DNA from: Chitinophagaceae bacterium | GTDB lineage: Bacteria; Bacteroidota; Bacteroidia; Chitinophagales; Chitinophagaceae | Direction: 5' to 3' | NCBI GenBank assembly: GCA_903642275.1 | Contig: CAHJWK010000025.1 | Coordinates: forward strand, 1 to 48,988 | DNA: 48,988 nt | Shown: one piece after another, positions 18,070 to 25,382 of the stretch | Layout of the letters: the number at the start of each line of letters is the position of its first letter | Numbering within the stretch: position 1 is the first letter of the stretch | Position numbers and translations under genes: made by a program | Notes under the pieces: model-generated | Database searches by the model: none | What the model was told of the DNA's origin: nothing | The model's input: only the letters and a program-made list of their open reading frames with translations

Positions 18070-18978
18070 TCAGTTAAATAACTGTCTAAACTCCAAAGGT
18101 GACAAGTTTGTTTTTGCCTTGAAAAATTTGCTGAATGATTGCAGGTGTTCAAACCCTAACGCGTAAGCAATTTCACTAACAGATAATTCTGTAGTTGATA
18201 ATTTTTCCTTGGCTTTACCTATCAGTTTATCATGGATATGTTGCTGCGTGTTTTGCCCTGTTAATGTGCGTAATAAACTGCTTAAATACTTGGGCGAAAG
18301 ATAAAGTTGCTCCGCTATGTATTGAACGGTTGGCAAGCCTTTGTTCACTATATTATCGTTGTTGAAATAGTTGTCGAGCAATGCTTCCAAACGTTCCAGT
18401 ATTTCATGCGCTGACTTTTCTCTTGTGATGAACTGGCGGTTATAAAACCGTTCAGCATAGTTCAGCAATGTTTCTATTTGTGAGATGATAATCTGCTTGC
18501 TGAACTTATCAATATTAGCCTGGTATTCCTGCTCAATGTTCTGAATGATGCTGTTGATAATCGCTTCTTCTTTGTCAGAAAGAAACAAGGCTTCGTGCAG
18601 CGAATAGCTCCAGAAATCGTATTGCTTTATGGTTTTGGCTAACGGTGTATTCCATAAGAAATCAGGATGGATGTATATCACCCATCCTGATTGTATCAAT
18701 GCTTCCGCTTTGTTATCAACAGCAATGCTAATTACCTGGTTTGGCGACATGAACGACATGATGCCTTCATTGAAATCAAATGGTTGCTGCCCGTATTTTA
18801 CTTTGGCATTCTGCACACGTTTTATGGCAACGGTATAAAAATCAAACGACAGCGCCTTTGGTTCATCAGCACTCAGGTGAGTAACGTTTGCAACGTTTAT
18901 AATGCTCATAAGCGGATGTTGCGGTTTAGGCAAATCTCTGAACTGGTGAAACTCGCTTATCGTTTTAAAATGCTTCAT
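18070..18978 (-). CDS. AraC-family transcriptional regulator
   Basis: 302 residues. The N-terminal half is a cupin-like sensing domain (about 25-160; ISIAVDNKAEALIQSGWVIY, then HPDFLWNTPLAKTI). The C-terminal two-HTH AraC domain (about 200-300) includes EQLYLSPKYLSSLLRTLTGQ and SVSEIAYALGFEHLQSFSKF followed by FKAKTNLSPLEFRQ. Its ATG overlaps the stop of the oxidoreductase gene by one base (TAATG), indicating translational coupling and probably control of that enzyme gene. Confidence 0.92.
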   Translation of the reverse strand: MKHFKTISEFHQFRDLPKPQHPLMSIINVANVTHLSADEPKALSFDFYTVAIKRVQNAKVKYGQQPFDFNEGIMSFMSPNQVISIAVDNKAEALIQSGWVIYIHPDFLWNTPLAKTIKQYDFWSYSLHEALFLSDKEEAIINSIIQNIEQEYQANIDKFSKQIIISQIETLLNYAERFYNRQFITREKSAHEILERLEALLDNYFNNDNIVNKGLPTVQYIAEQLYLSPKYLSSLLRTLTGQNTQQHIHDKLIGKAKEKLSTTELSVSEIAYALGFEHLQSFSKFFKAKTNLSPLEFRQLFN

Positions 18979-19955
18979 TACTGTTCATTTTCCCTTCTTA
19001 TTTCTAATATTAATTTACCACGTGTATGAAACGTCTCACTTTCTTTATGTGCTTCGGCAACCTGTTCTAAAGGAAAAACCTTACTGATGTTAACCTTTAC
19101 TTTTCCATCATCAATTAACCGTGCCATTTCATTCAGCCAATCACGATGGTTTGTTTGTACAGCAACAACTTCACCTTTGGCATTTTTATTTGCAAGCGCT
19201 TTTTTAACAGCATCACTAAAAGGAAAATCAACATTCACACTTACAAAAATTCCACCATCTTTTAAGATGCTTATGCATTTCAACCGCTCGTTGTCATCGC
19301 GAAGCGGCGAACCATCAAACACCAGGTCAATGTCCTGCAGCAACGCTTCAAATTTTTGCGCTTTATAATCAATCACTTCATCAGCGCCCAATTGTTTTAA
19401 AAATTCCTGGTTACCTGCCGAAGCACTTCCGGTTACATACGCACCTTTTGCTTTTGCCATCTGAACAGCGATGGTACCCACACCACCGGATGCACCATGA
19501 ATAAAAACCCGCTGCCCTGCCTGTAATTTTCCTAATTCAAAAAGGGCATTGCACGCAACAAGCCCAACCAAAGGCACACCTGCTGCTTCATTAAAAGAAA
19601 TGCTCTTAGGTTTTAACGCAAACTGGCTTGCTTTTGCCGGGCAGTATTCAGCATAACTTCCATTGCTGCCGGGAAAATTAGGAACGCCATATACGGCATC
19701 ACCTTTTTTAAAATCTGTAACGCCGCTGCCTGTTTCTTCTACAATACCTGCTGCGTCCCAACCTATTGTCATAGGCAAGGTTAAGTACTGCTTTAAAAAA
19801 TCATTTCCGCCATTACGCACTACCCAATCAACAGGGTTTACACCACTGGCATACACCTTCACTAAAATTTCATCTGCTGCGGGTACGGGGCGTTCGATGT
19901 CTTCTAACTTCATCACTTCCGGCCCGCCAAATTCATGAATTCTTATTGCTTTCAT
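18978..19955 (-). CDS. NADP-dependent quinone oxidoreductase (zeta-crystallin type MDR)
   Basis: 325 residues. Medium-chain reductase without structural zinc: N-terminal GroES-like domain (MKAIRIHEFGGPEVMKLEDI, VYASGVNPVDWVVRNG, IGWDAAGIVEETG) and a Rossmann domain with the nucleotide motif HGASGGVGTIAVQMAKAKGA. These match NADPH:quinone reductase/enoyl-reductase-like proteins. Usual role: reduction of quinones or reactive enones. First gene of a two-gene operon with the AraC regulator. Confidence 0.92.
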   Translation of the reverse strand: MKAIRIHEFGGPEVMKLEDIERPVPAADEILVKVYASGVNPVDWVVRNGGNDFLKQYLTLPMTIGWDAAGIVEETGSGVTDFKKGDAVYGVPNFPGSNGSYAEYCPAKASQFALKPKSISFNEAAGVPLVGLVACNALFELGKLQAGQRVFIHGASGGVGTIAVQMAKAKGAYVTGSASAGNQEFLKQLGADEVIDYKAQKFEALLQDIDLVFDGSPLRDDNERLKCISILKDGGIFVSVNVDFPFSDAVKKALANKNAKGEVVAVQTNHRDWLNEMARLIDDGKVKVNISKVFPLEQVAEAHKESETFHTRGKLILEIRRENEQ

Positions 19956-20100
19956 ATCTCACATTTTTGTTGCTCAAAGGTCTGTAGTAATAAGCAAAGC
20001 GCGTTAGCCATAACACGTTTTGATTTAGCCGAAATGACCAGATAAGCTTCTAGCTGCATTGCAGGGAACGAAGCAATATGTTATAAAAATTATTTTGGGG

Positions 20101-20236
20101 CTCTCATCATCATCTATCTATCAGCTGCAGTTCGGGCTTTACGTTACAAAGCCCGCACAGAGCCAACGCACAAATCTTCACCGTGTTTTCCATTGTAATC
20201 CCGCAGCCGCTGGTCAGTTGAGATTCTATTGAGCAA
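20101..20236 (-). repeat. Repeat family D, copy 1
   Basis: Reverse complement of this stretch gives agcggctgcgggatt... then tgtgcgttggctctgtgcgg... then aactgcagctgata, matching 35190-35330 in the same order with changed interiors. It contains a perfect 8-bp hairpin CGGGCTTT/AAAGCCCG (20133-20140 with 20148-20155, loop acgttac). A shortened relative may lie at 27541-27590. It fills the gap upstream of the PIN-GNAT gene. Confidence 0.65.
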
Positions 20237-20260
20237 AGATCTTTTCGAAATTGAATTAAT

Positions 20261-20268
20261 TATATTTG
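20261..20268 (+). promoter_or_regulatory. Promoter -7 box for PIN-GNAT/ASCH cassette
   Basis: TATATTTG, an exact TAnnTTTG -7 element, 33 bp before the ATG at 20301. The -33 region lacks a clear TTG at ideal spacing. It lies just outside repeat D1, so the cassette appears to have its own promoter. Confidence 0.45.
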
Positions 20269-20300
20269 AATCCTGCTTTACCTAAAATCTTAATTGCCAT

Positions 20301-21800
20301 ATGAGAGTGCTCTTAGATACAAATATTATAATCCATCGAGAAGCAAGTAAAATAGTCAATCAAGATATCGGAATTCTTTTTAATTGGCTTGATAAACTTC
20401 ATTATACAAAATGTGTTCATCCGCTTACTGCAGATGAATTGAAAAGGAACATCAATCCTGATACGGTTAAAACAATGGAGATAAAACTTAAAAATTATCA
20501 AGTTTTACAAACTCCGGCACCAATGCATTCTGATGTAAGCAAAGTGAGTTTAGCGGTTGATACGTTGCCAAACGATTTGGATGACACAAAACTTTTAAAT
20601 GAAGTTTATTCCGACAGAGTTGATATTCTTATTTCAGAAGATAAGAAGGTTCATCTTAAGGCAGTAATGCTTGGTATAAGTGATAAGGTTTTTCGCATTG
20701 ATACTTTTCTTGAAAAAGTAACAGCGGAAAATCCAGACTTTGTTGACTATTGTGTTCTAGCAGTAAAAAGAGATTATATTGGTAACATTAATTTAGGTGA
20801 TGAATTCTTTGACAGTTTCAGAAACGATTATAGTGGATTTGATAAATGGTTTAATGGTAAAGCAGGAAATAATGATAAAGCCTATGTATGTTATGAAGCC
20901 GATGTATTAAAAGCATTCTTATTTCTGAAAATTGAAGATGAAAACGAAAATTATTCAGATATAAATCCAATTTTTACTAAAAAGCGAAGATTAAAAATCG
21001 GAACGTTTAAAGTTGTAAGTAATGGATTAAGGATTGGAGAAAGGTTTTTGAAAATTGTGTTTGATAATGCAAGGCAATACAAGGTTGATGAAATATATGT
21101 TACAATTTTCGATTCACGACCTGAATTACTTAGTCTTATTGCTTTAGTTGAACAATATGGATTTAAATATTATGGAATAAAAACTTCAACAGGAACAGAA
21201 AAAGTTTATGTTCGTTATTTTTCAAAGCACGCTAATGAAGTAGAGCCAAAGCTTACCTTTCCCTGGCTTTCTAAAACAAGCACTGTTTATATTATTCCAA
21301 TTAAGCCACAATATCACACAGAATTATTTCCAGATTCTAAATTAAGGACGGAATCATTAGATGATTTCGTAGACAACAAACCGCATCGAAATGCAATAAG
21401 CAAAGTATATGTCTCACATTCATTAACTCGTGCCTTGCATTCAGGTGATATAATCGTTTTTTACAGAAGCGGAGATAAACATCCGAAAATTCATTCAGGA
21501 GTAGCAACAACAATTGGAATAGTTGAAGATATCTTCATTCCTAAAAATCTTAACGAGCTTATTGAAATTTGTCGCAAAAGAACAGTTCTTACTGAAAAGG
21601 AATTAGAAGAATATTGGAACAGAAATCCTAAAAACAGACCATTTGTGATAAATTTTCTTTACGCGTTTTCGTTTATAAAAAGAATGACTTTAAAGCAAAT
21701 GTTAGACAAAGGAATTCTTCCTAACATGGATTATATAAAAACAATAACGCAAATAGAAAGGAAGTCTTTAATTCAACTAATAACTTTGTCGGGAATATGA
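20301..21800 (+). CDS. PIN - GNAT - PUA/EVE-like triple-domain protein
   Basis: 499 residues and three apparent modules. Residues 1-135: PIN nuclease, with LLDTN (D6), E46 in TADELKRN, D94/D95 in NDLDDTKLL and D108/D114 in VDILISEDK, i.e. the acidic set expected of a metal-dependent RNase. Residues about 150-310: GNAT acetyltransferase-like, with the acetyl-CoA loop region SNGLRIGERFLKIVF (242-248) and a C-terminal VEQYGFKYYG. Residues about 322-499: PUA/EVE/ASCH-like barrel, with STVYIIPI, SGDIIVFYRSG and GVATTIGIVEDI. PIN cleaves RNA, GNAT toxins acetylate aminoacyl-tRNA, and PUA-like folds bind RNA or modified bases. The combination suggests an RNA-targeting effector. The stop overlaps the ASCH gene by 4 nt. 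The exact fusion is not one I recognise as named. Confidence 0.82.
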   Translation: MRVLLDTNIIIHREASKIVNQDIGILFNWLDKLHYTKCVHPLTADELKRNINPDTVKTMEIKLKNYQVLQTPAPMHSDVSKVSLAVDTLPNDLDDTKLLNEVYSDRVDILISEDKKVHLKAVMLGISDKVFRIDTFLEKVTAENPDFVDYCVLAVKRDYIGNINLGDEFFDSFRNDYSGFDKWFNGKAGNNDKAYVCYEADVLKAFLFLKIEDENENYSDINPIFTKKRRLKIGTFKVVSNGLRIGERFLKIVFDNARQYKVDEIYVTIFDSRPELLSLIALVEQYGFKYYGIKTSTGTEKVYVRYFSKHANEVEPKLTFPWLSKTSTVYIIPIKPQYHTELFPDSKLRTESLDDFVDNKPHRNAISKVYVSHSLTRALHSGDIIVFYRSGDKHPKIHSGVATTIGIVEDIFIPKNLNELIEICRKRTVLTEKELEEYWNRNPKNRPFVINFLYAFSFIKRMTLKQMLDKGILPNMDYIKTITQIERKSLIQLITLSGI

Positions 21801-22165
21801 AAGTTGTCTTATCTATCAAACCAGAATTTGCTCATATGATTTTTGCTGGTACTAAGCAATATGAATTTCGAAGAACGATATTTAAAAACCCATTAGTTAA
21901 AAAAGTGGTTGTTTACGCTTCATCTCCAATTCAAAAAGTTATAGGTGAATTTGAGATTGATTACATTTTAAATGATAAAGTTGAATCGCTTTGGAACAAA
22001 ACCAAAAAACAAGCTGGAATTTCACAAGATTATTTTTTTGATTACTTTTTTGACAAAGAACATGGTTATGCAATCAAAATAAAAAACACCAAACTCTATA
22101 AAAAAACTAAATGCATTAGACAAGACTTTAATTTATTCCCACCACAATCCTTTTTGTATTTGTAG
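21797..22165 (+). CDS. ASCH/PUA-like domain protein
   Basis: 122 residues with the ASCH-type opening VLSIKPEFAHMIFAGTKQYEFRR (split here as VLSIKPEFAHMI then FAGTKQYEFRR), a middle strand KVVVYASSPIQKVIGEFEID, and a C-terminal half with YFFDKEHGYAIKIKN and FNLFPPQSFLYL. ASCH folds are RNA/nucleoside-binding relatives of PUA. Its ATG overlaps the previous stop (ATGA), so it is translationally coupled to the PIN-GNAT-PUA gene. Likely roles: specificity or antidote subunit of the same system, or a second RNA-binding component. Nothing else follows in the operon. Confidence 0.85.
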   Translation: MKVVLSIKPEFAHMIFAGTKQYEFRRTIFKNPLVKKVVVYASSPIQKVIGEFEIDYILNDKVESLWNKTKKQAGISQDYFFDYFFDKEHGYAIKIKNTKLYKKTKCIRQDFNLFPPQSFLYL

Positions 22166-22386
22166 TTACTTTCCTTTAACCAAGAAGATCTATACTTATT
22201 ATTTTCTGTTCCTACTTGTGGCTTCTTTGCAAACCTGCCATTACCTAAATACTAAGCACAAGTACCATCCGTACATTACCATAGCTACTTATACTTGCGC
22301 TGGTTTTAAATTATTAATTCTAAACCTAAACAGTTATAATTAGCGGTCAGGCAAGTTAATTTCAATTAAACGCAACGCACAGGCGC

Positions 22387-22415
22387 AAAAAAAAAGCCGG
22401 CTGTTATACCGGCTC
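22387..22415 (-). terminator. Rho-independent terminator of the 22447-23142 gene
   Basis: Read on the minus strand: AGCCGG, loop tataacag, CCGGCT followed by nine T. It lies 32 bp after the stop of the minus-strand gene. On the plus strand it lacks a T-run, so it is directional. Confidence 0.8.
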
Positions 22416-22446
22416 TCATCACACAATAAAAACAATACAGATTAAC

Positions 22447-23142
22447 CTATTTTGTTGGCGGAGGAGTATCCGTAACATCTTTCTTTCCGCCGCCTTTATG
22501 GTCATTGGTTCTGCGCATAATAAAATAGTTGTTTACAAAATCAGAACTGTCATCATCGGCATCGCCTTCAATTAAATCATCCAGCGTATGCAGTTGGTTT
22601 CTTGCAGTGCTAAACAAGCTGCCCAGTTGCGTGGTGGTGCCGCTGTGTGCGCCGCTTACCACATCACGTTCTGCAGTGTCCGGCGTAATTAAGTCAGCCG
22701 CCGCAGTAGCATCAGCAATCAGTTGCGATGTAATTTTATATTCCGGCGGCGCTGCACTGGCAACACCATCCGCCTTGCTGATAATGTTTTTGCAACGGTT
22801 CAGCACATCAGCTTCTTTACCGTTTTGCAGCTCATGCCGTGTAACAGTAACTGCCTGTTTCAGTACGAGGTCGTTAATGCTTACCGCATAATTCTTTACC
22901 CGCAGTGCCAGCTTGTAAGTAAGGTCAGCCAGGTTTTCAAGGTCCTGGTCTTTTTTAGCGGTGTAACCTTTTGCGCCGTTTTGCTGTGCACCGGCCTGTT
23001 TCTGAATGGCGGTAACGGTAGTGCCAAGTGCCGTTACGGCGGCTGCGATTATAGTGTTGCTGTTCCAGGCTGCATTGTTATCGTTTAAAAATTGCAATAC
23101 GGCGTTGTACATGTTCAGAGAATTAATTTGTCGTTGCGTCAT
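22447..23142 (-). CDS. Hypothetical helical cytosolic protein
   Basis: 231 residues, no signal peptide. Mostly alpha-helical, with a small-residue-rich segment (IIAAAVTALGTTVTAIQKQ, 26-44) that is not a clear membrane helix. Acidic patch DADDDSSD near 200 and a basic GGGKKD tail ending in TDTPPPTK. Visibly richer in G+C than its neighbours. It belongs to no family I recognise. A similar style of protein is often found in this phylum with DUF6266 proteins, one of which is at 37552. It has its own terminator and a minisatellite upstream. Confidence 0.7.
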   Translation of the reverse strand: MTQRQINSLNMYNAVLQFLNDNNAAWNSNTIIAAAVTALGTTVTAIQKQAGAQQNGAKGYTAKKDQDLENLADLTYKLALRVKNYAVSINDLVLKQAVTVTRHELQNGKEADVLNRCKNIISKADGVASAAPPEYKITSQLIADATAAADLITPDTAERDVVSGAHSGTTTQLGSLFSTARNQLHTLDDLIEGDADDDSSDFVNNYFIMRRTNDHKGGGKKDVTDTPPPTK

Positions 23143-23269
23143 GGCAGAAATTGTTAGTTAGAAAATAGGTTTTATAAACTGAAGCCAATTTCGGCATTCA
23201 TTTTTTGCAACGCGGTAAGAAAAGGACAGATATATCATCCAATCAGACAAACAAACCTGAAGCGCACAA

Positions 23270-23500
23270 AAACAGCATGTAAGATGGCAGAAACAGCTTG
23301 CAAAAAGCAAAAACAACATGTAAGACAATAAAAACGGCTTGCAACATGACAAAAACATTATGTAAGGAAGCAGAAACAGCCGGTAGCCTGGCAGAAACGC
23401 TTTGTAAGACAGCAGAAACAACATGTAAGACAATGGAAACAACGTGTAAGATGCCGGAAACACGATGTAAGCAGGCAAAGACAAGATGCAAGAGTGATTA
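23270..23500. repeat. 21-nt minisatellite, about 11 copies
   Basis: Tandem units of exactly 21 nt with consensus AACAaCaTGTAAGAcagcaGA, about 11 in a row (for example aacaacatgtaagacaatgga, written as 20 nt or fewer per arm: aacaacatgtaagacaat then gga). Because 21 is a multiple of three, all six frames show heptad periodicity: plus frame T-C-K-T-x-E-T, minus frame L-L-S-Y-M-L-F. Neither frame has an ATG in a good place on the plus strand or similarity to known proteins, so I treat it as a non-coding tandem repeat. Confidence 0.85.
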
Positions 23501-23543
23501 TAGATGTACTAAACCTGCCATTCTACTTCTGCTAACGCCGGGG

Positions 23544-23590
23544 TTCGTGTCCACACGAATGGCTCTCTTGGCGAAGTTTGCAACTTCGCC
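23544..23590. repeat. Repeat family C, copy 2 (double hairpin)
   Basis: TTCGTG, loop tcca, CACGAA (23544-23559), then GGCGAAGTT, loop tgc, AACTTCGCC (23570-23590), perfect 9 bp. Same layout as 9113-9174: the first loop is TCCR and the second has three bases, although all stem bases differ. A minor echo tgaagttt/aaacttca follows at about 23640. The remainder to 23847 shows nothing else. Confidence 0.7.
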
Positions 23591-23847
23591 GCATCTATAC
23601 AAGTTTAACTTCTAATCAGCGTTAAGCCATGGCAATAAATGAAGTTTAAAACTTCAAAACAAAATATTGAAGCTACAAACTTTGCTTAGTTCCTGTTCAG
23701 TCAGCATGCATATTATTTAGCAGCCAATTCAATCAAACATTTGTTATCCTAAAATCATCAGTTACCAATCGTCATTTTGATTACTGCATTGCTGTATTCA
23801 ATACATAACTTCATTATATATTATAGTCGGTATTAAATTTTAAACTG

Positions 23848-24570
23848 ATGAAACGAATTTTTTTTTCAGCATTTTTATTCTTTGTTGTTTTGCCATTTTG
23901 CAATGCTCAATCAGACAGTGCTGCACAAGCCGCAAAGCTTATGCAATTAGAGCAGCTGTTAAATGATGACCTGCCGGGAGACTCTTCTTTATGGTCAAAA
24001 TATTTAGACCGGCAATGGTATATTGTTGATGAAGACGGAAACGGTTTAACAAGGAAAGATTTTCTGCAAAGCTTCAGGCCTTTTCCAAAAAATGTTTCTG
24101 GTTATATAAAAATCACAAACCCCGTTATTACTTTTCACGGAGATATTGCGGTGGTGCATTATGTTGCTGATGAACATGAGAATTATTACGGCAATCAACT
24201 GCATACAACATACGGCACAATTGATACATGGTATAAGACGGATACATCGTGGATAATGCTGGGCATGCAGAGTTTTGAGATACCTGCTTTGCCGCCTGCC
24301 ATAAAAGTTGCAGACCAAACGTTGAAAATGTACACAGGTACTTACCGTCTTTCAGATAGTAATGTCTCCGTAATTACACTGAAGAATGATACATTGTTTC
24401 TTCAAAAAAATCAACGTTCGCCAACAGCGTTGCTGCCTGAAACGATGAATGTTTTTTTCAGATACGGGGATGCGCGTGGCAGAAAGTTTTTTGTAAAAGA
24501 CGACAGCGGTCAAATGCTGATGCTTGAAAGAAGAAACGGGCAGGATGTGATTTGGAAGAGAATAAAATAA
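23848..24570 (+). CDS. Exported DUF4440/NTF2-like protein
   Basis: 240 residues. Signal peptide (MKRIFFSAFLFFVVLPFCNAQ). Residues about 30-150 form a SnoaL/DUF4440 cone fold: LMQLEQLLNDDLPGDSSLWSKYLD, split as LMQLEQLLNDDLPGD and SSLWSKYLD; a strand pair HGDIAVVHYVADEHENYYG; and TWYKTDTSWIMLGMQ. Residues about 155-240 form a small beta domain (MYTGTYRLSDSNVSVITLKN, FLQKNQRSPTALLPE) like the lipocalin-like tail of Bacteroidota serine hydrolases. Periplasmic; ligand unknown. It stands alone between repeat-bearing gaps. Confidence 0.8.
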   Translation: MKRIFFSAFLFFVVLPFCNAQSDSAAQAAKLMQLEQLLNDDLPGDSSLWSKYLDRQWYIVDEDGNGLTRKDFLQSFRPFPKNVSGYIKITNPVITFHGDIAVVHYVADEHENYYGNQLHTTYGTIDTWYKTDTSWIMLGMQSFEIPALPPAIKVADQTLKMYTGTYRLSDSNVSVITLKNDTLFLQKNQRSPTALLPETMNVFFRYGDARGRKFFVKDDSGQMLMLERRNGQDVIWKRIK

Positions 24571-24623
24571 ATGTATAAAATTCAAACTTATTTGTAGCTG
24601 TTTTATAAAAACTACTTTCTTTC

Positions 24624-24672
24624 CAACAATGTCTGTTCGCATGGTGTTGTGTTGCAACTAACGACATTGCGA
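24624..24672. repeat. Repeat family B, copy 3
   Basis: CAATGTC (24627-24633) and GACATTG (24663-24669), with the outer CCG/CGG partly lost, around gttcgcatggtgttgtgttgc. Matches the cores of copies 1, 2 and 4. Located about 55 bp after the DUF4440 gene. Confidence 0.65.
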
Positions 24673-24815
24673 TTCTCTTCATTAACGCCCAGCTAAAAAA
24701 GCAATTTTACAAAGCTCCGTCAAGGCAAATGCACGGATGTGCTATATTATACAAGGAGCTGTTATACGTATGTACAATTACGATTGGGCATCTGCTTTTA
24801 ATACAAATAACCACC

Positions 24816-24872
24816 TTTAAAAAAGCACAACGCAATGAAGGCAAGAATTTAAGTAAGGGTTTGTTTGATTAA
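24816..24872 (+). repeat. Dispersed repeat family F, copy 2
   Basis: Matches 811-868 in the same orientation, sharing tttaaaaaagc, caacgcaatgaagg and aagggtttgtttgatta. Both copies lie downstream of an NTF2/SnoaL-type gene, which may be coincidence or may mean the repeat moved together with such a gene. Confidence 0.7.
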
Positions 24873-25382
24873 CACTTGTAAAGCATTACTTTCCGTATCC
24901 CTTCCACAAAAAAATTGTTATAAACAGTTATAATGGGGAAAATAATTGCGGGTTTGTAACACTAAATTGATTTAAGCTGTAATTCATTTTAATTACGGTG
25001 TAACACCGGCTGCAAGTATATCTCTTCTAAGAATAAAAATGTAAAGATTAGCTGTTTTTAAATCTTTAACTCATGTATTATCAACGCGTATTCGCACGAG
25101 TTATATAACCTTTAAAGTATGCAACAAAAACACAAAATCATGGCATTATTCTTACTTCAAGTTAAGTGTTATAATTTTTAACCGTACTATAATTCACTTA
25201 ATTGTCAACAGTTAAACTCTTCTGTTAAGTCAGGTTAATAAGTATTCTTAAAAAGATTGTTTTGTTGTATAGCCAATGAATTGATTGAAATCCATATGTG
25301 GATTATTATGTCACAAATTGAAATAACTAACCCATACCTGTGAAATAACCAATAAAATATTCTTAACATTAAAAAAGTACAA
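24873..25382. other. Long A/T-rich leader region before the DUF4331 gene
   Basis: About 510 bp with no ORF worth calling. No exact TAnnTTTG box was found near the downstream ATG. Several short TTTG/TTG motifs occur. The length suggests a regulated promoter or long 5' UTR, but nothing specific can be named. Confidence 0.3.

Noticed and set aside
23270-23500. CRISPR array
   Set aside because: Units are contiguous 21-nt tandem repeats with no unique spacers and no cas genes in the window.
23158-23615. ORFs on both strands across the 21-nt minisatellite
   Set aside because: Period divisible by three keeps every frame open; no good ATG on the plus strand and both strands equally open, so coding is unlikely.
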